Shown one piece after another: positions 33,923-43,522 of a DNA stretch of 64,000 nt. Every line of letters begins with the position of its first letter. Positions within the stretch are counted from its first letter, which is position 1. This DNA comes from Paenibacillus sp. HB172176 (GTDB taxonomy: Bacteria > Bacillota > Bacilli > Paenibacillales > Paenibacillaceae), in contig NZ_JAATHD010000006.1 of assembly GCF_011947265.1 (NCBI RefSeq), positions 124,001 to 188,000 on the forward strand, read 5' to 3'. Made by a program: the position numbers and the translations under genes. The notes beneath the pieces were generated by a model. That model was given only the letters and a program-made list of their open reading frames with translations. It did not search any database and was not told the origin of the DNA.

Positions 33923-34756
33923 ATGATGGGTAAAGGATCCTTAGGGAAAATAATAAGGATGGCTTTTGTTGCGCTGCTCTGCATGTTTCTAACAACACCT
34001 GTACAGAAGGGTTTCGTGGATTTCTCTGTCCATGCCGCCGAGTCGGAGACGCCAAGAACCATTGCTATCGTTATTGATGATTTCGGCAATGGCATGAAAG
34101 GCACGGAAGAAATGCTGAAGCTCCCGATCGCTTTCACCGCGGCGATTATGCCCTTCATGCCCACGACACAGAAAGACGCGGAAGCGGTGCATAAGCTGGG
34201 ACACGACATCATCGTGCATATGCCGATGGAGCCGAACAAAGGCTTGAAGTCCTGGCTCGGTCCGGGCGCATTGACGGTTGACTTGAATGATGAGGAAATT
34301 CGGAACCGTGTCGAGGATGCCATCGCCAATGTCCCGTACGCGATCGGCATGAATAATCATATGGGCTCCAAGGTGACGGCGGATGAACGGGTAATGCGCA
34401 TTGTGCTTAAGGTATGCAAGGAGCATGGCATGTTTTTCCTCGATAGTCGTACAACCTTCAAAACCGTCATACCCAAAATCGCGGATGAGCTCGGCGTGCC
34501 TTATTTGTCCAACAATGTATTCCTCGATGATGTCTATACGGCATCGCATGTTTCCAAGCAGGTCGAATTGCTCAAGAAGCATATAGATGAGCATGATCAA
34601 TCGATCTCGATTGGCCATGTAGGTCCTCCCGGTATGATCACATCTGCTGCTTTAAAGCAGAATATTCCGTCTATGAAGTCCAAGGCTTCATTCGTGAGGC
34701 TGTCTGACATGGTGCGGCAATCAATGGGAGATCCACTTGTATTGCCAAATCCCTGA
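33923..34756 (+). CDS. Divergent polysaccharide deacetylase (YibQ-like)
   Basis: A 277-residue secreted protein: N-terminal signal segment (about residues 10-38) and a divergent polysaccharide-deacetylase domain with AIVIDDFGNGMKGTEEML (DD metal site), HDIIVHMPMEP (His) and GMNNHMGSKVTAD. The ATG at 33923 follows AAGGAA. The 3' end overlaps by 36 bases that of the CwlD-like gene on the other strand. Might act on peptidoglycan or spore cortex; the substrate is not proven. Confidence 0.85.
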   Translation: MMGKGSLGKIIRMAFVALLCMFLTTPVQKGFVDFSVHAAESETPRTIAIVIDDFGNGMKGTEEMLKLPIAFTAAIMPFMPTTQKDAEAVHKLGHDIIVHMPMEPNKGLKSWLGPGALTVDLNDEEIRNRVEDAIANVPYAIGMNNHMGSKVTADERVMRIVLKVCKEHGMFFLDSRTTFKTVIPKIADELGVPYLSNNVFLDDVYTASHVSKQVELLKKHIDEHDQSISIGHVGPPGMITSAALKQNIPSMKSKASFVRLSDMVRQSMGDPLVLPNP

Positions 34757-35443
34757 TACGATGGCTTCCGCTACATCCTGCTGGCTTCGCGGATCCGTCA
34801 GCATATTGCGATCCTTCTCATTGCTGATGAAGCCCATTTCGACAATGACGGAAGGCTGGTCCACGCGGCGAAGCAAATAGAAGGGCTTGCCCTCCCTCGG
34901 GAAAAAACGGGTATGTTGCTGCCGATTGAGCGCATCCTGCAGGCAAAAGGCGAGCAAGGCGCTCTCTCCCGATTGCTGATGCAGGACGACGGGGCCGTGC
35001 TTCGCGCTGTTTCGCGTCCAGTTGACATGCAGACTGATCAAGAGCTCATTGCCGATCTCCTCGGTCAATTGCCTGCGCTGCGAGAGATCCCTGCGATGTC
35101 TGGAAGCAGATTGATGCCATCGATTGTCGTCGCTAAGCGCGTAATCGTTCGTTCGATTCATAATGGCGACAATGCCTTGGCTGCGCAGCAGCATATAAAC
35201 CTTCTTGGCTATTGCAAGGTTAATATCCTTCTCCAGGGTATCGCCTGAGGATGCTCCTCCATCAATGCCGCCGTGTCCTACATCAATAATGATCGCCGTA
35301 TGGGGAAGTATCCAGTTCTGATGCTCCTGAAGCTGTTGACCGTTATCATTGTCATCCGGCTCATAGCCTGCGGCCAAGTTGTTGGAATGGCCGGCAATGA
35401 CGATTGCCGCGATAGCGACGGTTGCGAATAGGAGTCGAATCAT
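34721..35443 (-). CDS. cwlD: CwlD-like N-acetylmuramoyl-L-alanine amidase
   Basis: A 240-residue Amidase_3 protein with an N-terminal membrane/signal segment. Zinc and catalytic residues: DVGHGGIDGG (His), LEKDINLAI (Glu), LISLHVN (His), IVEMGFISN (Glu). Length and order resemble CwlD, which makes muramic delta-lactam in spore cortex together with PdaA. AGGAGG precedes the ATG. Confidence 0.85.
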   Translation of the reverse strand: MIRLLFATVAIAAIVIAGHSNNLAAGYEPDDNDNGQQLQEHQNWILPHTAIIIDVGHGGIDGGASSGDTLEKDINLAIAKKVYMLLRSQGIVAIMNRTNDYALSDDNRWHQSASRHRRDLSQRRQLTEEIGNELLISLHVNWTRNSAKHGPVVLHQQSGESALLAFCLQDALNRQQHTRFFPREGKPFYLLRRVDQPSVIVEMGFISNEKDRNMLTDPRSQQDVAEAIVSGIWQYKWISH

Positions 35444-35590
35444 GAGTTAACAGCCTCCTGTTGTCTTTTGAGAAAGCTAAGATGGTCCAATAGGGTATAG
35501 AGTGGCTGTTCGAAGGAAAACTCATACATGATTATCTCCAAAAAGTTTGGGGAAAGCTTATACCATGAGGAATTAAAGGAGGTGAGCCAA

Positions 35591-35791
35591 ATGGCGATTA
35601 AGGGAGATGAACTCGTCAAATTCGCGACGCAGCAATTCGTTCGATATATCGAGACCCCTCCGCAGGTGAGAAAAGAAAATCGCACATCAGCCAAAGCAAG
35701 CAGAGAGCCTTGGCTGACGCGCTGGTTCGGCTTGGGTCCGATTTCGCTGTTTATCTGGTGGAGAGGCCGCACAATGAATCGTCAAAGATAG
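35591..35791 (+). CDS. yqzE: YqzE family protein
   Basis: A 66-residue basic protein matching YqzE, with DELVKFATQQFVRYIETP at the start and TRWFGLGPISLFIWW near the end, the latter a likely membrane segment. In Bacillus it lies next to the competence comG operon, but no comG genes occur here. AAAGGAGGTG precedes the ATG; the last 10 bases overlap the opposite gene's 3' end. Confidence 0.85.
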   Translation: MAIKGDELVKFATQQFVRYIETPPQVRKENRTSAKASREPWLTRWFGLGPISLFIWWRGRTMNRQR

Positions 35792-36693
35792 AAGCTGCCC
35801 AAAGCGGCAAGCGTCCCGTAAGGGATGTAACGCAGATTGGTGCCGCTTCCGTCGGCGTCCAGCGCAATATATAGTTCGCCTGTCTCGAATCGGTCAAAGC
35901 CGACAACGGACCAGACAAAACGCGCTTTTCCGTCAAAGGCGTTGGTCGTGAACAGAGGCTTGCTTTTGACGGAAGTTATAGCATCGATCAGTTTTGAATC
36001 TTCAAGGCTGTCGATTTCAAGCGGCGGTTTGGTCAACCATGGAAATCGAAAATAGGGATCGAAGAACGGCTGTTTTATTTGTTGGGAAAGAGAAGCAGGG
36101 ACTGCGAGCAGTCCTTGTTTTTTGCTGTTTAACCAATCGGAATCGATCTGTTCATCCTGCGCTTTGTAATCCGCTGCTGTCACAGGCAGAGCTTCTCCGG
36201 AGAATGCGTCACCATAATAGGAAATTCCGTTACTGGTAATTTGCCAGATCGTCTGGAGAGGGCTTAGATAGATTCGCTCGGCGCGATAAGGATTGGCGCT
36301 AAGCTCAAGCTGAAGCAACGTATTCCGAAGCGATCGGGACTGATAGGGAGGATAGGGGCCGATGCCGTATTCTCCAAGCTCATAACTTCCTGCCTCCACC
36401 GCATGTATGATCATGTAGCCGACTGAAGCTCCTTCCTTCTTGAGCAAAACGAGCCAGGTATGCGTACCGGGCCCCAGCGCGGAAATTGAAGTATCGGCTT
36501 GCTTCCAGCTTTCGTAGCCTTGCGCCTGAGAAAGCTTGTCCCGGAGTTGCCCTGCATACGCCTTTATCGACGCGTCCGTTGACTGCTCGGCAGGAGCGGC
36601 ATTTGCCTTCGTATGCCCCATGCCGGTTGATCCCATTACTAGCGCTGCCGTCAACAGCGCGATTGTTATCGCCCGTGCTGTTTGTCTCCTCAT
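35782..36693 (-). CDS. Secreted protein of unknown function
   Basis: The ATG at 36693 is 7 bases after GAGGT; the ATG at 36699 touches it. The 303-residue product has a signal peptide ending near NANAAPA (about residue 33), then an exported domain without cysteines and no recognised catalytic motif (YMIIHAVEAGSYELGEYGIGP; AFDGKARFVWSVVGFDRFET). It follows yqhG on the same strand. Hypothetical in Paenibacillaceae as far as can be judged. Confidence 0.7.
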   Translation of the reverse strand: MRRQTARAITIALLTAALVMGSTGMGHTKANAAPAEQSTDASIKAYAGQLRDKLSQAQGYESWKQADTSISALGPGTHTWLVLLKKEGASVGYMIIHAVEAGSYELGEYGIGPYPPYQSRSLRNTLLQLELSANPYRAERIYLSPLQTIWQITSNGISYYGDAFSGEALPVTAADYKAQDEQIDSDWLNSKKQGLLAVPASLSQQIKQPFFDPYFRFPWLTKPPLEIDSLEDSKLIDAITSVKSKPLFTTNAFDGKARFVWSVVGFDRFETGELYIALDADGSGTNLRYIPYGTLAALGSFYL

Positions 36694-36808
36694 CGTCATC
36701 ACCTCAGCTCTCATTGTAGCGGACAAGCTGCAAGAAGGCTGTTGCAACCTGTCGCTGAATGGCAGAGAAGAACCGCCTTAATCCTCTTCCAAATCCTAAT
36801 TCTCGAGC

Positions 36809-37765
36809 TTAATCAATGCCTTCCAGATGGAAGATGCCGCAATTAATGGCGGAAGCCGTCACTCTCGGCTCATACTGCCATCTGATCTCCGCTTGTCGCT
36901 GCTTGAATTGCTCCTCTGCTGAAGCCTTGTTCTCCTCGGAAGCATGCTCCAGCAACGGCTGATAGTAAGACTCGATTCGGCGCAGCTCATCTTGAAGTCT
37001 TGCCGAGGCGCCTTCCGCCCAGCTATAATCGTAGCCCTTCAGCTTCCGTTCTAGCGTCTGCTCGACTATGCTGAGCGCCTTGTTATGCGTTATGCCGTTT
37101 TTCGCCAAATGCACATTGGCAGGCAGGCGAGGAGTCAGCTTCATGCCGAGAAGCCGTTCATGGAAGTTATCGACGCAGTGTCCGGTAACGAGAGACACGC
37201 CAAAGCTGTGAAGCTCCTCGCGCTTGCGGTCGCTGGCGAATTCCACTCGCATATTGACGCCTAACCATGCTGTGTAAGGCGTTGAAGTGAACGGATTATG
37301 CCCCCGTCGATCCGGCTCCTGAAACAGATAGACGAAGCTGCCCTTCGCCCTGGCTGCGGAGAACAACTGTTCGAGTCTGCGCGAGCCGAAATACAAATCC
37401 TCACGGGGAATTCGAGCAGAGGCGGCCAGCGTGCTGTTCACGAAGCCGAAGGAGCGGGCAAGCGCCGCATCCCCGGCAGCGTTCAGCTTCTCCTCGGAGG
37501 ACTGTTGATGTTCTTGTCTGCGAGGCTCGGGCTGAGACGTGAATGCTTCATATTTGGGTTTATCCGTCACGAAGAGGAAGGTCATTGTCTCAGGCTCTGC
37601 GCCAACCCTATCGACAAAGCTCCAATAGTAGGGACGATTCGTCAGCTCGCGGTCGGCGTCAGGAGACAGCTTGACCGTAAAATGTGCCGGCGATTTCTCG
37701 ATGATGGAGCAGTCGGTTGCTTCCAGATAACGATTCACATATTTATGAATTTGCTTCTCATTCAT
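36809..37765 (-). CDS. yqhG: YqhG family protein
   Basis: A 318-residue protein matching YqhG of Bacillus: start HKYVNRYLEATDCSIIEKSP, TNRPYYWSFVDRVGAEPE, and LYFGSRRLEQLFSAARAKGSFVYLFQ. Function unknown. It starts 8 bases inside the end of the YqhH helicase gene, so translation is coupled, and the pair is conserved in Bacillales. Confidence 0.88.
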   Translation of the reverse strand: MNEKQIHKYVNRYLEATDCSIIEKSPAHFTVKLSPDADRELTNRPYYWSFVDRVGAEPETMTFLFVTDKPKYEAFTSQPEPRRQEHQQSSEEKLNAAGDAALARSFGFVNSTLAASARIPREDLYFGSRRLEQLFSAARAKGSFVYLFQEPDRRGHNPFTSTPYTAWLGVNMRVEFASDRKREELHSFGVSLVTGHCVDNFHERLLGMKLTPRLPANVHLAKNGITHNKALSIVEQTLERKLKGYDYSWAEGASARLQDELRRIESYYQPLLEHASEENKASAEEQFKQRQAEIRWQYEPRVTASAINCGIFHLEGID

Positions 37766-39521
37766 GAGGCGCCTCCACCGTTCGACCTAGTTTGTCGGTA
37801 TGGATAAGCAGGTCCGGCCCGGGCGAATAGCCCATCTCGTTGCGAGCCTGCGAAAGCGTGCTGCCGAGCTGCCCGATCGATTGCTGCAGCTGTCGCTCGT
37901 CGCCGCCGGATTCCAGCAGCGCCTTAGCCAGCCGCTGCTCGATCGATTCGCCGCCGTCCAGCTTCTCCAGAATATGATCGAGCTGGCCGATGACAAGCTC
38001 GAACAGATTAATTTTCTCATGCAGCAGATTGACGATATGCTCCTCGATTGTACCCAGCGTGCACAAATTGTAGATTCGCACATCCTCCGTCTGACCGAGG
38101 CGATGCACGCGTCCGATTCTCTGCTCGACACGCATCGGATTCCAGGGCAGATCGAAGTTGATCATATGGTGGCAGAATTGCAGATTGATGCCTTCGCCGC
38201 CAGCTTCCGTGGCGATGAGCACCTGAGCCCGTCCGCGAAACAGGTCCATCATCCAATCCTTCTTGCCGCGGTTCATGCCGCCGCGGTAGGGAACGGCAAT
38301 CATATTCTGCTCTCGGAAAAATTGCAGCAAATATTCCTGGGTTGCCCGATATTCTGTGAAGATAATGACCTTCTCGTTCATTTCCTTCACAAGCTCCATT
38401 GCTTTTTCGGCCTTGGTATTGGCTTGAATGCCTTTGATTTTGTCGACAAGCGCCCATATCTTCGGGCGAAGCGGGGAATCCTCGGCTGTCTTCTTGAACA
38501 GGTTGACGAGCGTCAGGAACACCGCGTCCCTGCTGCTGCAAACCTCTCTCTGCAGCGTCACGAGAGACAGCATGCTCGTCATATCGCCGCCGCTTTCGTC
38601 GTAACGCTCGCGGACGAAGCCAGTGACGGCGTCATACAGCGCCTTCTCCTCGGGAGAGAGCTGCAACGGAATATTTTTCACAAATCGTTTGGTGAAATGG
38701 ATGCCGCCGTCTCCTCGGCGATTGCGGATCATGACCGAGGACAGCGCCTCTTGCAGTTGATCCTCGTTCTTCGGGAGACGCTTGTCGACCACGAAGTTGG
38801 CGGCAAACTCGCTTTGACCGCCCAATTGTCCCGGCTTGAGCAGCGTGATCAAATTGAACAGCTCGTCGAGATCATTCTGAATCGGCGTGGCTGTCAGCAG
38901 CAAGCAATATTTCTTCCGAAGCAGCGTCGCGAATTGATAGTTGGTCGTCTTCTTGTTCTTCAGCTTATGCGCCTCGTCGATGATGATCAGATCATAATCC
39001 GTTCCCAGCACAAGCTCGCGATGAGGCTCACGTTTGGCCGTATCGATGGAAGCGACGACAATATCGCTGCCCCAGGTATGCGCCTTGCGCTGGGCGACGG
39101 CGGAAATGCCGAATTTCTGATTCAGCTCCCGCACCCATTGCAGCACGAGGGAGGCGGGAACGAGTATTAGAGCCCGCTTCACGAGTCCTCGGACGAGATA
39201 TTCTTTCAATACGAGTCCGGCTTCTATCGTTTTGCCAAGACCGACCTCGTCTGCAAGAATCGCCCGGCCCCCCATCTCATGAAGCACCTTGCTTGCCGTT
39301 CCGATCTGATGCGGCATCGGCTCGAATTCGGGAAGAGAGCGCAGGCATTGCAGCTCTTCAAAGCTTTCAACCAGCTTGGAAGCCTCGGCTTCCATGGCAA
39401 GCTGATAGAGCGTCCAATCATCCCATGGTCCGCCCCGGGACAATCGGAGCTGCAGCTCGTCGAACCAAGAACGGTCGAATTTCAGATCGACGAGCGGATG
39501 AAGCTGATGGTTCGTAATCAT
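37758..39521 (-). CDS. yqhH: SNF2-family helicase YqhH
   Basis: A 587-residue SNF2/RapA-type ATPase. Motif I DEVGLGKTIEAGL, motif II IIDEAHKLKN, motif III LLLTATPIQND, and C-terminal motifs VLIATEAGGEGINLQF and RVEQRIGRVHRLGQ. The ATG at 39521 is 8 bases after AAAGGAG; the ATG at 39542 has none. Forms a coupled pair with yqhG. DNA or RNA polymerase remodelling is likely from the family, the target is unknown. Confidence 0.9.
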   Translation of the reverse strand: MITNHQLHPLVDLKFDRSWFDELQLRLSRGGPWDDWTLYQLAMEAEASKLVESFEELQCLRSLPEFEPMPHQIGTASKVLHEMGGRAILADEVGLGKTIEAGLVLKEYLVRGLVKRALILVPASLVLQWVRELNQKFGISAVAQRKAHTWGSDIVVASIDTAKREPHRELVLGTDYDLIIIDEAHKLKNKKTTNYQFATLLRKKYCLLLTATPIQNDLDELFNLITLLKPGQLGGQSEFAANFVVDKRLPKNEDQLQEALSSVMIRNRRGDGGIHFTKRFVKNIPLQLSPEEKALYDAVTGFVRERYDESGGDMTSMLSLVTLQREVCSSRDAVFLTLVNLFKKTAEDSPLRPKIWALVDKIKGIQANTKAEKAMELVKEMNEKVIIFTEYRATQEYLLQFFREQNMIAVPYRGGMNRGKKDWMMDLFRGRAQVLIATEAGGEGINLQFCHHMINFDLPWNPMRVEQRIGRVHRLGQTEDVRIYNLCTLGTIEEHIVNLLHEKINLFELVIGQLDHILEKLDGGESIEQRLAKALLESGGDERQLQQSIGQLGSTLSQARNEMGYSPGPDLLIHTDKLGRTVEAPHE

Positions 39522-39617
39522 GGATCGCGCTCCTTTTCGCATGACGGAGTTAAGTTGTCATTAGTATTGCCGTATTAAGCCATAATAATAAGAGCAGGCA
39601 TGAAATGGGATGAATAT

Positions 39618-39659
39618 CAATATGTAGTATGTTATAATTAGTTAACATACAATATATTG
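39618..39659 (+). promoter_or_regulatory. nrdJ promoter with paired NrdR boxes
   Basis: An extended -10, TG-T-TATAAT (39630-39638), lies between two NrdR-box cores: CAATATGTAG (39618-39627) and CAATATATTG (39650-39659), 32 bases apart. Both agree with CwATATaTwG. Same architecture as the nrdI promoter in this window. No cobalamin-riboswitch features are seen in the leader. Confidence 0.75.
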
Positions 39660-39719
39660 GATTTGTGCAGAGGTGGATAATCTTGAAACAGAATGGAAAT
39701 ACGGCAGGAGGCGATAGAA

Positions 39720-42700
39720 ATGGCGAAGCTCGAAGGCTTAAGCGAGAAGATATTCCTGGATCGGTACGCTCGGAAACAAGAGGATGCATCCAGCGCTGGA
39801 CCAGGCGACATCGTGTTGGTACTGATGAAGGACGATGCCAAATTTCCCGCGAAGGAAGTCGGGGAAGTGACGAGTCGATCGGGAGACATAGCCGAGGTTC
39901 GATTGCGAAGCGGCGAGTTGATTGAATCCCCGATCAGCAAGCTGACGCTTGTCATGGAGCATTCACCGGAGGAGCTGTGGGACCGTTTGGCGTCGGCGAT
40001 GGCTTCCGTTGAGCCGACCCCTGCGGGGCAGGCTGAATGGGAAACGCGATTCCGCGCCATTCTGAATGATTGGAAGCTTGTGCCGGGAGGCCGCATTGCA
40101 GCCGGTGCGGGGGCGAGCGACGAGCTGACGCTGTTCAATTGCTATGTCGTGCCGTCGCCGAAGGACAGCCGCGGCGGCATCATGAACACGCTGAACGATA
40201 TGACGGAGATTATGGCCCGCGGGGGCGGCGTCGGCATGAATTTGTCCTCGCTCAGACCTCGCAGGTCGATCGTTGCCGGCGTGAACGGAACATCGAGCGG
40301 CTCTGTGTCCTGGGGCGGTCTGTTCAGCTATACGACGGGGCTTATTGAGCAGGGTGGAAGCCGAAGGGGAGCTTTAATGTTGATGCTAAATGACTGGCAT
40401 CCGGATGTGTTGGAATTCATTACGGTGAAGCAGAAGATGGGCGAGGTGACGAATGCGAATCTGTCCGTGTGCGTCAGCGATTCCTTCATGCATGCGGTGA
40501 AGCATGACCTGGAGTGGGAGCTTGTATTCCCCGATACGAAGGAAGCGGGCTACGACGAGCTTTGGAGCGGCGATCTGGAAGAATGGAAGCGGCTGGGCAA
40601 GCGGGTTGTTACCTATCAAAAGGTTCGAGCGCGCGATGTGTGGCACAGCATTATCGAATCCGCTTGGAAGTCCGCCGAGCCTGGCGTTGTCTTCATGGAG
40701 CGCTATAACAAAATGTCGAACAGCTGGTATTTCAACAAAGTGGTGAGTACTAATCCGTGCTTTCATAAAGATACGAGAATCGCTACTGAATTTGGACTTA
40801 TGAAGATAGGTGATTTATATAAGAAGGTTAGCCATGAACGTTTTCAGCTTGTTACGGATAATCGTCTTACAGAAGCTGCGCAAGTAGTGAATGGAAGAAA
40901 TTATGAAACTGCGGGCTTAACGATTCGAAGCGGAAGCGTGATGTATACCGGCGTAAAGAAAACGTTGAAAATTTCACTTGCAAGCGGAATGGAGTTGCAG
41001 GTTACTCCAGATCACCGTATTTATACCGATCGCGGCTGGATAGAAGCTGGGCAACTCACCTCTAATGATTCGGTCTATGTGCAATCCGGGAAAGGTTTGT
41101 TCGCAAAGCAAGATGATCTTGGGGCTGATTGGGGAATGTTCCTTGGCTGGCTTATTGGCGACGGCTGGTTGTCCAAGCGTGGTGATATCGGGATGGTGTT
41201 CGGCAAAGATGATCAAGAAATCATTCCTCAAATCATCAAAGCCGGCAAAAAATTCAGCGGCGCCGAAGCGAAGTTGTTTACTCGTACGAACGGAACAATG
41301 CAGCTTTATTGGTGGAGAAAAGGTTTTCGTGAAAAGCTCCAATCACTAGGGATTAAAGCTGTAACTGCATCTCGTAAAGAAGTGCCGCATTGCATATTCA
41401 TTGCAGCAAAAGAAACGATTACCGGTTTCCTTCAAGCTTTATTCAGTGCTGACGGAACCGTCTATGAGAATGATGACATGCATCGAACTGTACGACTAAC
41501 TTCATCTTCTTTCAAACTATTGCAGGATGTGCAGCTATTACTGCTTAATTATGGCATTCATGGACGTATCTATCTACGAAGCAAAAAGAACCAACAGAAC
41601 TTCCAATATGAGACAAACGATGGAGAAATGAGGCATTATAAAAGCTTGCCTTTCTTTGAACTCATCCTGAGCGGCAACAACATATTATTGTTCAAAGAAG
41701 AAATTGGCTTCCAATTTATCAGCAGAAAACAAGAAGCACTTGAACGCATAGCAAGACCATCGCGTAAAAGTGAAAAGTTCAAATCGAAGGTAATAAATAT
41801 CGTTGAAGGCGAAGAAACCGATGTTTATGATATCCATGAGCCGGTCACAAACTCCTTAATCGCAGGCGGAATCGTCGCCCATAATTGTGGAGAACAAGGA
41901 CTGCCAAGTTGGGGCGTGTGCAATCTGTCGGCCGTGAATCTGTCCAGATTCTACGACGAGACAACGCATGATGTGGATTGGGAGGAGTTAGGGAGGGTCA
42001 CGCGCTGGTCCGTGCGCTTCCTGGACAATGTCATTGACAAGACGCCCTACCATTTTCCCGAAAATGAAGCGAACCAAAAGCGCGAGCGCCGCATCGGCCT
42101 CGGCACGATGGGACTCGCCGAGCTGATGATCAAGCTCGGCGTCAAATACGGCGGTGAGAAATCCCTCTCCTTCCTCGAGAAGCTCTATAGCTTCATGGCG
42201 AAGGAGGCATACCTGGCTTCCTCCGAGCTGGCTGCGGAGAAGGGTTCGTTTCCTGCCTTCGATGCGGAGCCGTATTTGCAAAGCGGCTTCATGAAGGAGC
42301 TTGTCGCTGCTTATCCCGAGGTTGGCGATGCGATCAGGCGGCAAGGCATGCGGAATGTGACGGTCATTACGCAGGCTCCGACAGGCAGCACGGGAACGAT
42401 GGTCGGCACATCTACCGGAATCGAGCCGTACTTTGCTTTCGAATACTTCCGGCAGAGCAGGCTTGGGCTGGATCAGCAGCTTGTCCCGATCGCGCAGGAA
42501 TGGAAGGATGAGCATCCCGGAGAAGCGTTGCCTGATTATTTTGTAACGGCGATGAGCTTGTCCGCTGAGGATCATATTCGCGTGCAAGCGGCGATTCAGC
42601 GCTGGGTCGACAGCTCAATATCGAAGACGGCGAATTGTCCGGCGGACTTCACGGTGGAGGATACGAAGCGGCTGTACCAGCTCGCTTATGAGCTAGGCTG

Positions 42701-43427
42701 CAAGGGCGTGACGATCTACCGCGACGGAAGTCGGGATGTGCAGGTGCTCTCGACGGCTTCGCAGAAGGAAGCGGATCAGCCGGCGCAGTCGCAGTCTCAG
42801 CAGACGGTAGACGCGGATGCTACAGTCGAGGCTGCGTTCCAGCAAGCTCAGCGAAGCCCACAGAGCTCGAACCCGCAGGGCCCGCAGAGCCAGTCAGCAC
42901 CCGAGAAGACGGCCGCCCTCGACAAGCAATACAAACGCCGCCCTCAGGTGTTGACAGGCGCCACGTATAAGATTAACTCGCCATTCGGCATGGCTTATAT
43001 TACCATCAACAATCTTGACGGCTCTCCCGCGGAAATCTTCCTGAATGTCGGCAAAGCCGGCTCCGATGTATTCGCTATGGCCGAAGCGCTCGGCAGGGTA
43101 TGCTCGCTGTTTCTGCGATACGGGGATCATGGCAACAAGGTTCAGCTCTTGATTAAGCATTTGAAGGGCATCGGCGGATCAGGCGCTATCGGCTTCGGCG
43201 CGGCTCGCGTGGAATCGATTGCGGATGCGGTGGCGAAGGCGCTGGAGATGCATCAGGGGAATGCGCATGCGGAAGCTACAGAAGATCCATCGCAGCTTGT
43301 TGCCCGAGTTGATGCGAATAGCTTTGGAAATAACGAAATTGATCTCTGCCCTTCCTGCGGCTCGGCGGCGCTTATCCATCATGAAGGCTGCAAGAGCTGC
43401 AGTGTGTGCGGCTTCAGCAAATGTTAA
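39720..43427 (+). CDS. nrdJ: Vitamin B12-dependent ribonucleotide reductase NrdJ, intein-containing
   Basis: Class II reductase using adenosylcobalamin. The ATG at 39720 is 8 bases after AGGAGG, giving 1235 residues; after removal of a 376-residue intein the enzyme would have about 859. Extein motifs: LTLFNCYVVPSP, the active-site STNP joined to CGEQGLPSWGVCNLS, RRIGLGTMGLAELM and TQAPTGSTGTM. The C terminus has the TSCPD-like segment (INSPFGMAYITINN) and a cysteine-rich tail CPSCG...CKSCSVCGFSKC for re-reduction. Monocistronic, NrdR-regulated by its promoter. The window therefore encodes two aerobic-capable reductase systems. Confidence 0.95.
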   Translation: MAKLEGLSEKIFLDRYARKQEDASSAGPGDIVLVLMKDDAKFPAKEVGEVTSRSGDIAEVRLRSGELIESPISKLTLVMEHSPEELWDRLASAMASVEPTPAGQAEWETRFRAILNDWKLVPGGRIAAGAGASDELTLFNCYVVPSPKDSRGGIMNTLNDMTEIMARGGGVGMNLSSLRPRRSIVAGVNGTSSGSVSWGGLFSYTTGLIEQGGSRRGALMLMLNDWHPDVLEFITVKQKMGEVTNANLSVCVSDSFMHAVKHDLEWELVFPDTKEAGYDELWSGDLEEWKRLGKRVVTYQKVRARDVWHSIIESAWKSAEPGVVFMERYNKMSNSWYFNKVVSTNPCFHKDTRIATEFGLMKIGDLYKKVSHERFQLVTDNRLTEAAQVVNGRNYETAGLTIRSGSVMYTGVKKTLKISLASGMELQVTPDHRIYTDRGWIEAGQLTSNDSVYVQSGKGLFAKQDDLGADWGMFLGWLIGDGWLSKRGDIGMVFGKDDQEIIPQIIKAGKKFSGAEAKLFTRTNGTMQLYWWRKGFREKLQSLGIKAVTASRKEVPHCIFIAAKETITGFLQALFSADGTVYENDDMHRTVRLTSSSFKLLQDVQLLLLNYGIHGRIYLRSKKNQQNFQYETNDGEMRHYKSLPFFELILSGNNILLFKEEIGFQFISRKQEALERIARPSRKSEKFKSKVINIVEGEETDVYDIHEPVTNSLIAGGIVAHNCGEQGLPSWGVCNLSAVNLSRFYDETTHDVDWEELGRVTRWSVRFLDNVIDKTPYHFPENEANQKRERRIGLGTMGLAELMIKLGVKYGGEKSLSFLEKLYSFMAKEAYLASSELAAEKGSFPAFDAEPYLQSGFMKELVAAYPEVGDAIRRQGMRNVTVITQAPTGSTGTMVGTSTGIEPYFAFEYFRQSRLGLDQQLVPIAQEWKDEHPGEALPDYFVTAMSLSAEDHIRVQAAIQRWVDSSISKTANCPADFTVEDTKRLYQLAYELGCKGVTIYRDGSRDVQVLSTASQKEADQPAQSQSQQTVDADATVEAAFQQAQRSPQSSNPQGPQSQSAPEKTAALDKQYKRRPQVLTGATYKINSPFGMAYITINNLDGSPAEIFLNVGKAGSDVFAMAEALGRVCSLFLRYGDHGNKVQLLIKHLKGIGGSGAIGFGAARVESIADAVAKALEMHQGNAHAEATEDPSQLVARVDANSFGNNEIDLCPSCGSAALIHHEGCKSCSVCGFSKC
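40758..41885 (+). mobile_element. Intein with LAGLIDADG homing endonuclease inside NrdJ
   Basis: A 376-residue protein splicing element in frame (NrdJ residues 347-722). Cys1 begins CFHKDTRIATEFG; block B is LQVTPDHRIYT; the two endonuclease motifs are FLGWLIGDGW and LQALFSADGTV; the end is IAGGIVAHN followed by extein Cys. It splits the catalytic NP-CGEQ motif, a favoured intein site in reductases. Its DNA is more AT-rich than the flanking exteins, suggesting recent gain. Both endonuclease motifs keep their acidic residue. Confidence 0.95.
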
Positions 43428-43472
43428 TGAACGTTGAGCAATTCATGCCAAGACTAATTGAAGGCCAACACG

Positions 43473-43505
43473 GGATGCCCTGCGCGTACAGGGTGTCCTT
43501 TTTTT
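43473..43505 (+). terminator. Terminator of nrdJ
   Basis: GGATGCCCTG pairs with CAGGGTGTCC (two G-U pairs), followed by seven T. Confidence 0.75.
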
Positions 43506-43522
43506 GAGGAGAAATGAAGGAT

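Noticed and set aside
37800..39170. Forward 456-codon open frame opposite yqhH
   Set aside because: Antisense shadow of the SNF2 helicase frame.
39522..39719. Cobalamin riboswitch before nrdJ
   Set aside because: Leader is too short and lacks the B12-box; NrdR boxes explain the conserved-looking bases.
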